The notes beneath the pieces are model-generated. The model did not search any database and was not told the origin of the DNA. It saw nothing but the letters and a program-made list of their open reading frames with translations. From Granulosicoccus antarcticus IMCC3135 (GTDB taxonomy: Bacteria > Pseudomonadota > Gammaproteobacteria > Granulosicoccales > Granulosicoccaceae), in the NCBI RefSeq assembly GCF_002215215.1, contig NZ_CP018632.1, positions 1,794,501 through 1,858,500 of the forward strand: 64,000 nucleotides of DNA, in the 5' to 3' direction. Made by a program: the position numbers and the translations under genes. Of the stretch, positions 32,760 to 43,241 are shown one piece after another. Position 1 is the first letter of the stretch; each line of letters starts with the position of its first letter.

Positions 32760-35700
32760 ATGAATGCACCTCTGGTCAAAGACCCGATCGAACTCCCGCC
32801 AAGACAGTTGCGGGAAATTCCTTACAACTACACCTCATTTTCCGACAAGGAAATTGCGCACCGCTATCTCGGTGAGCGTGGTTGGCAACTGATTCAGGCA
32901 TTGCGCAACGAGCGCCGCACGGGTCAGTCGGCCCGAATGCTGTTCGAAGTGCTGGGTGACATCTGGGTTATCGATCGCAATCCGTTCATTCAGGAAGATC
33001 TGTTGAGCAATCGAGGTCGCCGCGATGCGCTGGTAGGCGCGTTGCAGCACCGTGTCGAGCAGATTGTTGAAAGAGCCGGCTCTGACGACAGGGTCGATGG
33101 CCTGATCGAGCTTGCCAGTGGCGCCATAACAGCATTTCAGACTCGTTTGAGCGAGATGCAGGCTCTGCGTAAACACATGGTTCGCCAGATGCGAGGCGTG
33201 ACACATGCAGATAATGTCCGTTTCGATGGATTGTCACGCGTATCACACGTTACAGATGCGACAGACTGGAGGGTGGAGTTGCCCTTTGTGGTGCTGACGC
33301 CTGACAGTGAGGAGGAGCTGCCCGCGATCATCAAACAGTGCATAGCGCTGTCACTGACCATGATTCCCCGAGGCGGAGGTACCGGTTATACCGGTGGTGC
33401 CATTCCTTTACATGCGCGCACGGCTGTCATCAATCTGGAAAAGCTTGATGCCAGAGGCGCAATCGGGGAAGTCACCTTGCCCGCAGGGCAGGGCTTGGAT
33501 GAGAGAAAAATACACACGATCAGAGTCGAGGCGGGTGTTGTAACCCGTCGAGTTACAGAAGATGCCCAATCCATGGGGCTGGCCTTTGCTGTCGACCCGA
33601 CATCTCAGGATGCTTCCACGATCGGCGGCAATATTGCGATGAATGCAGGTGGCAAGAAGGCTGTGTTGTGGGGGACTACGCTGGATAACTTGTTGTCATG
33701 GCGCATGGTTGATCCTGATGGCCATTGGCTGGATATCGAGCGGATCAATCACAATCTGGGCAAGATCCATGTTCAGCAGACTGTGCAGTTCAAGGTCACG
33801 CGCCGTGATGCGGCAACAGGATCCATCATTGGTGAGCCCTGGACTATTGACGCACCCGGCGCTGGCCTGCGCAAGCTGGGCCTGGGCAAGGATGTGACCG
33901 ACAAATTTCTGGGGGGCTTGCCGGGCGTGCAAAAGGAAGGCTGTGATGGGTTGATTACCTCTGCGGTATTCATTCTGCATCGCATGCCGGAACACGTTCG
34001 AACCGTCTGCATGGAGTTTTATGGCCGCGACGTTCGCCAGGGTGTGTTGGGCATTACTGAGGTCAAGGACTACATCGATGGTGTGGAAGGCGTCCAGCTT
34101 GCGGGCCTGGAGCATCTGGATGATCGATATATCAAGGCTGTCAAGTACAGCGCCAAAGGCGCTCGAGGCGAGTTGCCTAAAATGCTGCTCATGGCAGACA
34201 TTGTCAGTGATGACAATGATCTGGTCAGCAAGGTGGCTTCTGGCGTCGTGCAGCTGGTCAACAAGCGCGGGGCAGAAGGCTTTATCGCTGTCAGTTCGGA
34301 AGCTCGTACCCAGTTCTGGGCAGCACGTTCTCGAACGGCAGCCATTGCTGCCCATACCAATGCCTTCAAGATCAATGAAGACGTAGTCATACCATTGCCA
34401 CGACTGGCCGATTACAGCGAAGGCATCGAGCGGATCAATATCGAGCATGCCTTGAGCAACAAGCTGCGCATGCTGGAAGAAGTCAGGAGCCTGTTGAATT
34501 CCGATGAAGCTCGGGCGCTGGTATCAATTGTAGGCAGTGATTCAGACGAAGGTACCGTCATTGTTCATGACAGTCTGCGCGCCGCGGTCGGCATGCTCGA
34601 TCAGGTCTATGGGAAATGGTCGGCGCTGTACGATCAGCTACAAAAGTCTGATGAGCTGTTCCTGAACGCCTTGCGGACCGGTGAGCAGCCTGTTGAGCTG
34701 GATGATTGCGTTCTGGCCTTGTTGCGTAGAGAAGATGTGATTTCCTATCGCTCTTCTGTTGAAAGGCCCTTGAAAGATCGCTTCTCTGGCAATCGGTACG
34801 TGAGGTTGCTGAAGCGTATCGATGAGATTCATCATCAATGGCGGCCGCAGCGTCTGTTTGCCGCTTTGCATATGCATGCGGGTGATGGAAATATCCATAC
34901 AAATATTCCGGTCAATTCGAATGACTACACGATGATGCGACAGGCGGAAGGTATCGTCGATCGTGTCATGGAGCTGGCGCAATTGCTTGATGGTGTCATC
35001 TCCGGTGAGCATGGAATTGGTCTGACCAAGATGCAGTACATGGATGAGAAGGTCATCCAGGCGTTTGCGGATTACAAACAGGCAGTCGACCCTGAAGGGC
35101 ATTTCAACAAGGGTAAGTTGATGCCAGGTTCAAGCATGGCCAATGCCTACACTCCTTCGCTGCGCCTGGTGCAACAAGAGGCGCTCATACTGGAGCAGAG
35201 CGAGCTGGGCGGGCTCAATGACAGCATCAAGGACTGTCTGCGGTGCGGCAAATGCAAGCCTGTGTGTGCGACTCATGCTCCAGGGGCCAACCTGCTGTAT
35301 TCACCAAGAAACAAGGTGCTGGGAACGGGTCTTATCATCGAGGCCTTTCTGTACGAAGAGCAGACGCGGCGTGGACTGTCGATCCGGCATTTTGATGAGA
35401 TGAACGATATCGCGGATCATTGCACCGTCTGCCACAAGTGCCTGGCACCGTGTCCTGTGGATATAGATTTTGGTGAAGTGTCGATTACCATGCGCAAGAT
35501 CCTGAAGGATCGCGGCCAGAAGAATTTCAGTCTCGGCACCAAGGCTTCCATGACCTTTCTCAATGCCAAGGATCCGACTACCATCAAGGTTATGCGCAAG
35601 AGCATGCTGGAATGGGGCTTCACGGCGCAGCGTACTGCCAGTGCTGTGCTAGGCAAGTTGCCGGCTGTGATCAAGAGCAAGGAACACCCTGCCAGCACCA

Positions 35701-36653
35701 CAGGACCGATGAAGCCGGTTGAACAGGTCGTGCATTTCGTTAACCGCAAGTTGCCTAATCGCAAGATGTTGCCCGCCAAGACCACGCGCGCCTTGCTGGG
35801 GATCGAGAACCGGGATTACGTGCCAATCGTTCGTAACCCCGAGACGACCAATGATGACAGTGATGCAGTGTTCTACTTTCCGGGTTGTGGCTCTGAGCGT
35901 CTGTTCAGTCAGGTAGGTTTGGCAACGCTGGCGATGTTGTACGACGCGGGCAGCAAGACGGTGCTGCCGCCTGGCTATTTATGCTGCGGGTATCCGCAAA
36001 CCTCAACCGGAGATGTGGATAAAGGCAAACAGATCACCACTGAGAATCGCGTCTTGTTTCACCGGGTGGCCAATACACTGAACTATCTGGATATCAAGAC
36101 CGTCATCGTGTCATGCGGTACGTGTATGGACCAGTTACTCAAGTATGAATTCGAAAAAATATTCCCCGGCTGCCGGTTGCTGGATATACACGAGTACCTG
36201 ATGGAGAAGAAATATTCGCTGGATGGTGTCAGCGGTCAGCACTACGTCTATCACGATCCTTGTCATAGTCCGATGAAAACCTATCAGCCACTGAAGGTGA
36301 CAGAAGCCTTGCTGGGCAAGCCTGTGACGGCATCTGACCGATGTTGTGGAGAGGCAGGAACCTTTGCGGTGGCGCGTCCCGATATCGCCACACAGGTGCG
36401 TCTGCGCAAGTCCAAGGAGTTGACAGACAATCTGGCTGCCAACGGTGTAGCCAAGGGCGATACACAGCACAACGTGAAAATGATGACTTCCTGTCCTGCC
36501 TGTGTGCAGGGGCTGAGCCGCTACAAGGATGAGACAGGTATGGATACCGACTACATTGTGGTGGAGCTGGCCAAGGGCTTGTTCGGCGATGATTGGGCGA
36601 GCGACTTTGTGGAACGCGCGAATCGTGGCGGCGTGGAGCAAGTGCTGCTCTGA
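32760..36653 (+). CDS. Large FAD/Fe-S oxidoreductase (DUF3683, FAD-linked oxidase, CCG domains)
   Basis: A 1297-residue multidomain protein. An N-terminal DUF3683-like region ([18 protein letters not shown] and onward) leads into an FAD_binding_4 domain with [17 protein letters not shown] and [24 protein letters not shown]-oxidase C domain follows, with [15 protein letters not shown] and [17 protein letters not shown]. Two ferredoxin-type sites come next ([11 protein letters not shown] and [12 protein letters not shown]). Two cysteine-rich CCG motifs close it ([10 protein letters not shown] and SDRCCGEAG). This is the layout of D-lactate/D-2-hydroxyacid dehydrogenases that pass electrons through Fe-S clusters to quinone. 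The exact substrate cannot be told. The ATG at 32760 is preferred over an upstream GTG (32712). Single-gene unit with its own terminator. Confidence 0.85.
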   Translation: MNAPLVKDPIELPPRQLREIPYNYTSFSDKEIAHRYLGERGWQLIQALRNERRTGQSARMLFEVLGDIWVIDRNPFIQEDLLSNRGRRDALVGALQHRVEQIVERAGSDDRVDGLIELASGAITAFQTRLSEMQALRKHMVRQMRGVTHADNVRFDGLSRVSHVTDATDWRVELPFVVLTPDSEEELPAIIKQCIALSLTMIPRGGGTGYTGGAIPLHARTAVINLEKLDARGAIGEVTLPAGQGLDERKIHTIRVEAGVVTRRVTEDAQSMGLAFAVDPTSQDASTIGGNIAMNAGGKKAVLWGTTLDNLLSWRMVDPDGHWLDIERINHNLGKIHVQQTVQFKVTRRDAATGSIIGEPWTIDAPGAGLRKLGLGKDVTDKFLGGLPGVQKEGCDGLITSAVFILHRMPEHVRTVCMEFYGRDVRQGVLGITEVKDYIDGVEGVQLAGLEHLDDRYIKAVKYSAKGARGELPKMLLMADIVSDDNDLVSKVASGVVQLVNKRGAEGFIAVSSEARTQFWAARSRTAAIAAHTNAFKINEDVVIPLPRLADYSEGIERINIEHALSNKLRMLEEVRSLLNSDEARALVSIVGSDSDEGTVIVHDSLRAAVGMLDQVYGKWSALYDQLQKSDELFLNALRTGEQPVELDDCVLALLRREDVISYRSSVERPLKDRFSGNRYVRLLKRIDEIHHQWRPQRLFAALHMHAGDGNIHTNIPVNSNDYTMMRQAEGIVDRVMELAQLLDGVISGEHGIGLTKMQYMDEKVIQAFADYKQAVDPEGHFNKGKLMPGSSMANAYTPSLRLVQQEALILEQSELGGLNDSIKDCLRCGKCKPVCATHAPGANLLYSPRNKVLGTGLIIEAFLYEEQTRRGLSIRHFDEMNDIADHCTVCHKCLAPCPVDIDFGEVSITMRKILKDRGQKNFSLGTKASMTFLNAKDPTTIKVMRKSMLEWGFTAQRTASAVLGKLPAVIKSKEHPASTTGPMKPVEQVVHFVNRKLPNRKMLPAKTTRALLGIENRDYVPIVRNPETTNDDSDAVFYFPGCGSERLFSQVGLATLAMLYDAGSKTVLPPGYLCCGYPQTSTGDVDKGKQITTENRVLFHRVANTLNYLDIKTVIVSCGTCMDQLLKYEFEKIFPGCRLLDIHEYLMEKKYSLDGVSGQHYVYHDPCHSPMKTYQPLKVTEALLGKPVTASDRCCGEAGTFAVARPDIATQVRLRKSKELTDNLAANGVAKGDTQHNVKMMTSCPACVQGLSRYKDETGMDTDYIVVELAKGLFGDDWASDFVERANRGGVEQVLL

Positions 36654-36659
36654 TCGTGA

Positions 36660-36697
36660 CAGGCGGGCCTCATCCGGGATCGGATGAGGCCCGCCTG
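36660..36697 (+). terminator. Strong hairpin terminator
   Basis: A near-perfect 17-bp stem beginning CAGGCGGGCCTCATCC, closed by a short loop, lies 7 bp after the oxidoreductase stop and is followed by a T-rich stretch. It may also serve the convergent dGTPase gene. Confidence 0.75.
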
Positions 36698-36768
36698 TTG
36701 GTTGTTTGCTTTATGGCAGCCAGTCTCACAGGAGTCGAGTCAGGCTCCGCGGCGTACCCTAACCGTCT

Positions 36769-38079
36769 TCAGGGGCGATCAAAGATTGATCCTGAGGTCG
36801 GGCTCAGCAGCTTGTGGTAGAGCTTGCCGGCAGAGACGTCGGTCATGCTTGACAGATAATCCGCTATCGCACGATGTCCTTCCTCTTTATATTGCTCAAA
36901 GACAGGAATCGGTAACAGGCGCTCGGGGTTTGCCTCGAATATTTCGAACAGGCGTACGACCACACGCTGTCCCTTGTATTGCAGCATCTGTAATTCAGGA
37001 CGAAATATCACATGACTCATGACGAAATCCTTTATCAATTTTAATATTTGATAGGCAGGGGATTCCATGCGAGCTTGCAGTCGCAGCAGCGGGGCCTCGA
37101 ATTCGGATTGTTCCTCGATTACGATACTTCGGATCAGATAACCGACAAATCGACTGATGGCATGCTTGCGATCTTTGGCGGATGTGCTGAAGAGCAACTG
37201 ATTGAATTCATCCATGGCCAGATTGATCGGATTATCTGGTAACTCTCGCAATACCGAAACGACTTGCTCCATCCAGGCATCTCTCTCCACCAGACGCAGT
37301 GCCAGCGCATCCTCCAGGTCATGTACACCATAGGCGATATCGTCTGCCAGTTCCATGATACTGGTATCAAATGACTTGTATTGAGTGCGGCCGTGGCCTT
37401 TTTCTGGCCACTTGGTCGAAAGAAATCTATCCCTGTCGGCCGTTGAGAATGGTTCCAGAAGCCAGTCAAGGACATCTTTTTCGGCATCGTAAATGCACTT
37501 TGGCGGAGCCCAGTGATCGATGTTCAACGGATTTTCGGTTGCCACGGGGACGTAGCGACAAACCTGTGAGTACAAGGCTGGATACTTGATGGTGCCCAGC
37601 ATGGTGCGTCGCGTCAGATCAAGTCCGGATTCGGGCGAATATTCTCCCAGACGGGCCAGAATACGCAAAGTCTGGCCATTGGCTTCAAAGCCGCCATGGT
37701 CACGCATCATCGTATTCATGGCAACTTCCCCACCATGTCCGAAGGGTGAGTGTCCGATATCATGTGCCAGACACACCGCTTCAATAAGGCTGAATGAGGG
37801 TATCAGCGCCTGGTGTGTCGCGTTGTCGGGCTGTTCTCGAAGCCATTCGCAAACCCCGGAACCCACTTGCGCAACTTCCAGTGAATGGGTCAGGCGGGTC
37901 CGATAGAAATCACTTTCACCCAGTCCGAGAACCTGCGTCTTGGACTGCAGGCTGCGGAAAGAGGCGCTGTGTATTATGCGTGCACGGTCGCGTTGATACT
38001 GGCTATCCTCACTAGTACTATTGAATCCACGGCTTGATGTACCGTGTTGCTCTGATCGTCGTTCAAGCCATACGTTCAA
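36769..38079 (-). CDS. dgt: Deoxyguanosinetriphosphate triphosphohydrolase-like protein
   Basis: A 436-residue HD-domain dNTP triphosphohydrolase. The metal site is visible as RTRLTHSLEVAQ (His), VCLAHDIGHSPFGHGGE (His-Asp) and ELADDIAYGVHDLEDA (Asp). SFRSLQSKTQVLGL precedes the domain as in the family. It splits dNTPs to nucleosides and triphosphate, and some relatives limit phage replication. The start is TTG (38079), supported by an AGGAG site seven bases upstream. It is a single gene, convergent with the FAD/Fe-S gene. Confidence 0.88.
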   Translation of the reverse strand: MNVWLERRSEQHGTSSRGFNSTSEDSQYQRDRARIIHSASFRSLQSKTQVLGLGESDFYRTRLTHSLEVAQVGSGVCEWLREQPDNATHQALIPSFSLIEAVCLAHDIGHSPFGHGGEVAMNTMMRDHGGFEANGQTLRILARLGEYSPESGLDLTRRTMLGTIKYPALYSQVCRYVPVATENPLNIDHWAPPKCIYDAEKDVLDWLLEPFSTADRDRFLSTKWPEKGHGRTQYKSFDTSIMELADDIAYGVHDLEDALALRLVERDAWMEQVVSVLRELPDNPINLAMDEFNQLLFSTSAKDRKHAISRFVGYLIRSIVIEEQSEFEAPLLRLQARMESPAYQILKLIKDFVMSHVIFRPELQMLQYKGQRVVVRLFEIFEANPERLLPIPVFEQYKEEGHRAIADYLSSMTDVSAGKLYHKLLSPTSGSIFDRP

Positions 38080-38446
38080 CTCTTTGCTCCTGCAGATTTG
38101 AAAACGCTTGTGTTCGTCATTATGCTGTTATCAGTACAAGTCAGGCTGTTCGGGTAATATGACCTGCAGAGAACACATCATTTGTCAGCGTATAATCATG
38201 CCAACGCTATATTAGTGTATGACATCAGCGCCCAGAGGGCGTAATTTACGGTGGTACCTGTGGGTGAGAAGTTTTCGAAAGCACCAATAATCAGATAGGT
38301 ACATTTGAGTACGTATTACTCGAAATACAAGTATTGACCCTGTAAAGTATTCCGGACAAGAACTTCAGTATATTGTGGATGTCTCAAGAGTGGTAAGTTG
38401 ACACCCGTCTCTTTGCTCGCACGCTAAATCATAATCTTAATTGACC
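38080..38446. other. Intergenic region between dgt and the RAYT gene
   Basis: About 370 bp with low coding character. A short GCGCCC/GGGCG hairpin occurs at about 38228-38241. I looked for REP palindromes expected near a RAYT gene and found none that are convincing. Confidence 0.4.
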
Positions 38447-39394
38447 ATGGCCAGAAAACCCAGGATTCACTTCACCGGCGCTGTCTATCACGTGACGCTG
38501 ACAGGACTCGACCAGCAGACAATCTTCAAGAACGTTGCTGATCGACGTGCCTGGGAGTCATTGATAGAGGAGGGCGCCCAGCGTTTCGGGCACACCTTGC
38601 ATGCCTACTGCTGGGCAAAGGATCACGTGCAGATGGCCATTCAGGTCGGTGAGGCACCCTTGTCAAAGGTGATGCAGAACCTATCGTTTCGGTACACGCG
38701 CTATTTCAACAAGCAGCATCAGCGCGAAGGGGCACTGTTTCAGGGGCGCTACAAAGCCATTCTGATCGATCCTGATGACTACCTCAACGATCTGGTTCGC
38801 TTCATACATAACAACCCGCTCAGAAACACGAATGCGAAATCGGCAGACACAGCCAAGTGGACAAGTCATCAGGCCTACCTGCTTGCCGATAAGCAGCCAG
38901 CCTGGCTGACTACATCAACGGTGCTTGATACGTTTGGCAAGACCGACAAGGCGTCCAGGAAAGCCTTTGCACGTTTCGTCGATGCTGGAAAAGACGAAGG
39001 CGAGCGTCAGGATCTGACGCGGGGCACCGATGGCGGGCGTCTGCTAGGTGGCGCCAAATTCATGAAAAAGGCCCTCAAGCCGGTCAAGCCGACTCCACGC
39101 CTGATGACGCTGAACCAACTGGTCAAGCAGGTGTGCAAGTTCGAAAGTATCAAAGAAGCAGCCTTGAAAAGTGAAAGCCGTGCCCGTCACGAAAGCCGGA
39201 TTCGGCAAACCATCACCTATCTGGCGATGGAGCTTGAAGTGGCCAGCCTGACTGCCATGGCGGAGCGCTTCAACCGGGATCTGACTACCATGAGCCGCAA
39301 TCAGCGTTATTTTCGTGATCGTCTCAATGATGACGCGGAGCTGCAAAAACACGTCAAGAAGCTTGAGCGTCAGTTACGAGCCAATGCTGGATAA
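38447..39394 (+). CDS. RAYT-like (Y1) transposase with DnaA-C-like tail
   Basis: A 315-residue protein. Residues 1-150 match REP-associated tyrosine transposases: MARKPRIHFTGAVYHVTLTG, FGHTLHAYCWAKDHVQMAIQ, MQNLSFRYTRYFN, GALFQGRYKAILID and VRFIHNNPLRN. The usual His-hydrophobic-His pair reads His-Val-Gln here, so the metal site may be altered. The C-terminal 70 residues (ITYLAMELEVASLTAMAERF and then RDLTTMSRNQRYFRDRL) resemble the DnaA C-terminal DNA-binding domain, a fusion seen in one RAYT subgroup. RAYTs are usually single-copy domesticated transposases that act on REP sequences. The ATG at 38447 fits the family. Confidence 0.82.
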   Translation: MARKPRIHFTGAVYHVTLTGLDQQTIFKNVADRRAWESLIEEGAQRFGHTLHAYCWAKDHVQMAIQVGEAPLSKVMQNLSFRYTRYFNKQHQREGALFQGRYKAILIDPDDYLNDLVRFIHNNPLRNTNAKSADTAKWTSHQAYLLADKQPAWLTTSTVLDTFGKTDKASRKAFARFVDAGKDEGERQDLTRGTDGGRLLGGAKFMKKALKPVKPTPRLMTLNQLVKQVCKFESIKEAALKSESRARHESRIRQTITYLAMELEVASLTAMAERFNRDLTTMSRNQRYFRDRLNDDAELQKHVKKLERQLRANAG

Positions 39395-39429
39395 AGAAGT
39401 AGAGGTTCACTTCGGTAGAGTGTCGTTGC

Positions 39430-39933
39430 ATGATTGAATGGCTGGATATCGTCGACGAAAATGACAAGGTCGTGGGGAAAGCTCCCCGCGATCAGGTCCA
39501 TCGTGAAAAACATCTGCATCGATCGGCGCACATTGCACTGTTCAATTCCGAGGGGCAGATCTTCGTTCAGTTGCGCAGTATGAACAAAGACAATAGCGCA
39601 GGATTGTGGGATACCAGTGCCGCTGGTCATGTTGATAGCGGTGAAACGTATGAGGCCTGTGCCGTACGTGAGCTGTTTGAAGAACTCGGTGTACAGGTCA
39701 GTGTCGATCAGCTGGACTGCGTAGGGCATCTGTTGCCTGAAGTGGGTAACGGCTTTGAATTCACCGAGATCTATACCGTACGCTCGGATCAGTCACTGAC
39801 TCTGCAGAAAGAGGAAATTGATGACGGATGCTGGGTAAGTCCGGTCGAATTGGACCGGTGGATACTTGAGCGCCCCTCTGAATTTACGAAAAGTTTCCCT
39901 GTAATCTGGTTGAAAATCAGGCCAGAACGCTGA
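39430..39933 (+). CDS. Nudix hydrolase
   Basis: A 167-residue protein with a complete Nudix box, GHVDSGETYEACAVRELFEE followed by LGV (about residues 76-98), giving the Gly-x5-Glu-x7-Arg-Glu-x2-Glu-Glu pattern that binds Mg2+. The N-terminus MIEWLDIVDENDKVVGKAPR and the LHRSAHIALFNSEGQIFVQLRS strand place it near the IDI/YfcD subgroup. The substrate is unknown. It stands 35 bp after the RAYT gene. Confidence 0.88.
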   Translation: MIEWLDIVDENDKVVGKAPRDQVHREKHLHRSAHIALFNSEGQIFVQLRSMNKDNSAGLWDTSAAGHVDSGETYEACAVRELFEELGVQVSVDQLDCVGHLLPEVGNGFEFTEIYTVRSDQSLTLQKEEIDDGCWVSPVELDRWILERPSEFTKSFPVIWLKIRPER

Positions 39934-40049
39934 TTTCATCAGCTGGCACTATCGCCTGGCGGCTTCTGTCGGTCGAGAGTTATCCGTAAATTTGTTAAAA
40001 GGGAGTGGGGCTTGTCGCCCACTTCCACTTAACTTCGGGTAATCATCAA

Positions 40050-42506
40050 GTGTCAGAATCGTTTCCGAGCAAGGCAAGTGCCGTCATTATTGGCGGAGGG
40101 ATTACCGGGGCCAGTGTTGCTTACCATCTGGCCAAACTGGGATGGCAAGATGTCGTACTACTGGAACGCAAACAGTTCGCCTGCGGTACCACATGGCATG
40201 CGGCAGGCCTTATTGGTACGGTGCGAGCCAATGAAAGCCATGCCCGCCTGACTGAATACTCCATGCGGCTGCTTCACGAGCTGGAAGTGGAGACCGGGCA
40301 GTCCACCGGGTTTCGCCAGGTGGGTAGCCTGAACATTGCACACAGCGCCGCCCGCTGGGAAGAGCTGCGCCGGGTAGCTGCCATGAACAATGCCTTTGGC
40401 GTGACACGTGTGGATACCGTTACTCCTGAGGAGGTCAAGGCCCTGTTTCCGTTGATTGATACCAGTGGGCTGATTGGTGGCACCTTTGTAGAGCATGACG
40501 GCAAGGGTAATCCCATCGAAATCACGAATGCGTTCATCAAGGGGGCCCGCCAGAAGGGGGCACTCTGTCTGGAGGGGGTTCGTGTGGATGAGGTGCTGAT
40601 TGAGGGTGGCCGGGTAACGGGTGTCCAGACCGATCAAGGCACGATAGCAAGCGATTTCGTGGTTAATTGCGGTGGTATGTGGGCCCGTGAGCTGGGTCGC
40701 AAAAGTGGTGTCAATATTCCCTTGCATGCCTGTGAGCATTATTACGCGGTAACGGAAAAGCATGAGTTGGTTACACCGGATCTACCAGTGCTGCGCGATC
40801 ACGATAAATGCGTTTATATCAAGGAAGACGCTGGCGCGCTGCTGGTTGGTGCTTTCGAAAAGCGTGCGGTTGCGTGGGGGCAGCAGGGTATTCCTGAGGA
40901 TTTCAGTTTTGACGAACTGCCGGGACACATGGAAGAGCAGCTGATGCCGGTGCTCGAAGATGCGATGATCCGGGTGCCGATGCTGGGCGATGTGGGGTGG
41001 CGCAGTTTTTTCTGTGGCCCTGAGTCCTTCACTCCCGATGATCAGTTTCATGTCGGTGAGTCACCTGAAGTGCGCGGTTATTTCGTGGCCGCCGGACTGA
41101 ACTCTGTTGGCATACAGAGCTCGGGTGGTATTGGCAAGGTGTGCGCCGAGTGGATGCATAACGGGCACTCTCCGATGGATCTCTGGGGTAATGACATACG
41201 GCGTATGTACCCGTTCATGGGGACGCAGGCATTTGCTGCCGAGCGGGCTGAAGAGTCCCTGGGCTTGCTCTACGAGAAACATTACCCCTTCCGTCAGTTT
41301 GAAACGGGGCGTAATGCACGTCTGTCGCCTGTTCATCAGCGCATGCTGGATCACAATGCCTGTTTTGGCCAGGTAGCGGGCTGGGAGCGCGCCAATTGGT
41401 TCGCCCCTGCTGGCGTGGAACCGAAGTACGAGTACAGCTTTGGTCGACAGAACTGGTTTGACTATTCAGCGAGTGAGCACGCGGCGGCTCGTGAAACTGT
41501 CGCCTTGTTTGATCAGTCATCATTCTCGAAATATCTGGTTCAGGGGCGTGATGCAACCAATGTATTGCAGCGTATCTGTACCGCCCAGATCGATGTCAGT
41601 GCCGATAAGATTGTCTACACACATTGGCTTAATGAGCGCGGTGGTATTGAGGCTGATCTGACGGTTACGCGCCAGTCAGAGAATGAATACCTGGTCATCA
41701 GTGGCGCTGCCACGACACATAAGGACCTGAACTGGTTACGCAGGCATATAGGCAAGGATGAATTCTGCACGGTCACCGATGTCACCAGCCAGTACGCCGT
41801 TTTTGGTGTCATGGGGCCGAACAGCCGGGCCATGCTGGAGCCCTTGCTGAGGATGGATTTGTCCAATGAGGCATTCCCGTTCGGACGCAGTGTCGAGGGT
41901 GAGCTGGGCTATGCGCCAATCAGGGTGACCCGGGTCTCCTTTGTTGGTGAATTGGGATGGGAGTTATGTGTACCGACAGAGATGGCTATTCCGAGCTTTG
42001 ATCGATTGTGGGAAGCCGGTCAGTCACATGGTTTGAAGTTGGCGGGTCTGCATGCGTTGGACAGTTGTCGAATAGAGAAGAAATTTCTGCACTTTGGCCA
42101 TGACGTGGCAGATGAGGACACGCCACTGGAGGCCGGTGTCGGCTTCGTCTGCGCCATGGACAAGAGGATTCCCTTTATCGGTCAGGACGCGATCGCCAGA
42201 CAAAAGGACAGCCGCTCACATATGCACAAGCGTCTTGTACAGTTTGTCCTGAAAGATCCCGAGCCATTGTTCTATCACCATGAACCGATCCTCATGGGTG
42301 ATGAATGTGTCGGTTACCTGACGTCTGGCAATTATGGTCATACCCTGGGCGCCTCGGTCGGGCTGGGTTATGTCAAAAGCAAGGAGGAGGTAACAGCCGA
42401 CTGGCTGGCAGCTCAGAGATGGCAGATAGACGTCGGTGGCAAGTTTTACGAGGCCAGCGCCAGTTTGCGCGCCGCGTATGATCCTGCTGGTTTACGCATG
42501 CGTTGA
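40050..42506 (+). CDS. FAD-dependent oxidoreductase, DAO plus GCV_T (dimethylglycine/sarcosine dehydrogenase-like)
   Basis: About 818 residues in two halves. The N-terminal DAO half has the FAD-binding AVIIGGGITGASVAYHLAKL, TTWHAAGLIGTVRA (His near the flavin-link position) and GYFVAAGLNSVGIQSSGGIG. The C-terminal half is a folate-binding aminomethyltransferase fold: WFDYSASEHAAARE, LQRICTAQIDVS, VFGVMGPNSRAML, SFVGELGWELCVP, HALDSCRIEKKFLHFGHDV. Such fusions demethylate glycine derivatives and hand the one-carbon unit to tetrahydrofolate. The start is uncertain: GTG 40050 gives a compact N-terminus, and GTG 40005 is in frame 15 codons earlier but with its purine tract too close. Confidence 0.88.
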   Translation: MSESFPSKASAVIIGGGITGASVAYHLAKLGWQDVVLLERKQFACGTTWHAAGLIGTVRANESHARLTEYSMRLLHELEVETGQSTGFRQVGSLNIAHSAARWEELRRVAAMNNAFGVTRVDTVTPEEVKALFPLIDTSGLIGGTFVEHDGKGNPIEITNAFIKGARQKGALCLEGVRVDEVLIEGGRVTGVQTDQGTIASDFVVNCGGMWARELGRKSGVNIPLHACEHYYAVTEKHELVTPDLPVLRDHDKCVYIKEDAGALLVGAFEKRAVAWGQQGIPEDFSFDELPGHMEEQLMPVLEDAMIRVPMLGDVGWRSFFCGPESFTPDDQFHVGESPEVRGYFVAAGLNSVGIQSSGGIGKVCAEWMHNGHSPMDLWGNDIRRMYPFMGTQAFAAERAEESLGLLYEKHYPFRQFETGRNARLSPVHQRMLDHNACFGQVAGWERANWFAPAGVEPKYEYSFGRQNWFDYSASEHAAARETVALFDQSSFSKYLVQGRDATNVLQRICTAQIDVSADKIVYTHWLNERGGIEADLTVTRQSENEYLVISGAATTHKDLNWLRRHIGKDEFCTVTDVTSQYAVFGVMGPNSRAMLEPLLRMDLSNEAFPFGRSVEGELGYAPIRVTRVSFVGELGWELCVPTEMAIPSFDRLWEAGQSHGLKLAGLHALDSCRIEKKFLHFGHDVADEDTPLEAGVGFVCAMDKRIPFIGQDAIARQKDSRSHMHKRLVQFVLKDPEPLFYHHEPILMGDECVGYLTSGNYGHTLGASVGLGYVKSKEEVTADWLAAQRWQIDVGGKFYEASASLRAAYDPAGLRMR

Positions 42507-42652
42507 TGCTTGCGCTCCTTGCCTGATGCAGGTGCAAAGGGCAGGGAGGTAATACACAGAGCCACGGTTACCGTGATTCTCTATGGCGATCAGTAACTCA
42601 CTGGCCCGCCTCGTGCTTGTTGACTAGTTCTTGCAAGCAACTCGCGAACGTC

Positions 42653-43225
42653 ATGCAGATTATTGATACAGCCCTGGAGGCGGTGAAAATTCTGGATCCC
42701 ACTATCTTTGGTGATGATCGGGGCTTTTTCATGGAGTCCTGGAATCGGGAAGCCTTCGAGAAGAGTGGGCTTCCCGGGCAGTTTGTTCAGGATAACCACA
42801 GTCGTTCCTCGCAAGGCGTGTTACGGGGGCTGCATTACCAGATCAGGAAACCTCAGGGAAAATTAGTGAGGGTTACTCGTGGTGAAGTCTTCGATGTCGC
42901 TGTAGACATGAGACAGTCCTCGCCTCAGTTTGGTCAGTGGGTGGGTGTCATGCTGTCCGAAACCAATAAACGGCAATTGTGGGTGCCCGAGGGGTTTGCT
43001 CATGGTTTCTATGTCGTATCGGAATCCGCTGATTTTCAGTACAAATGTACCGAGTACTATGCGCCTGAATTCGAGCGCAGCTTGCTGTGGAATGATCCGG
43101 CTGTCGGTATAGAGTGGCCGATTATTGAAGGGCAGGAGCCTCTGTTGGCCGCCAAGGATGCCAATGCTTTGCCTTTGGCGCAATGCGATACGTTTGATGA
43201 CTATCCCAAGCGTCTTGCTGCCTGA
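42653..43225 (+). CDS. rfbC: dTDP-4-dehydrorhamnose 3,5-epimerase
   Basis: A 190-residue cupin-fold epimerase: DPTIFGDDRGFFMESWN, QDNHSRSSQGVLRGLHYQ with the catalytic His, VFDVAVDMRQSS, LWVPEGFAHGFYV and YKCTEYYAPEFE with the Tyr. It inverts two centres of dTDP-4-keto-6-deoxyglucose. The ATG at 42653 is chosen over an upstream alternative. It is the first gene of rfbC-rfbD-rfbB. Confidence 0.95.
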   Translation: MQIIDTALEAVKILDPTIFGDDRGFFMESWNREAFEKSGLPGQFVQDNHSRSSQGVLRGLHYQIRKPQGKLVRVTRGEVFDVAVDMRQSSPQFGQWVGVMLSETNKRQLWVPEGFAHGFYVVSESADFQYKCTEYYAPEFERSLLWNDPAVGIEWPIIEGQEPLLAAKDANALPLAQCDTFDDYPKRLAA

Positions 43226-43241
43226 TGACCAAGCCTACGAT

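Noticed and set aside
36769-38079. The dGTPase as part of a phage-defence island
   Set aside because: Some dGTPases protect against phage, but the neighbours here are housekeeping genes and the architecture is ordinary.
38080-38446. REP palindromes flanking the RAYT gene
   Set aside because: Only one weak short hairpin; no repeated palindromic unit.
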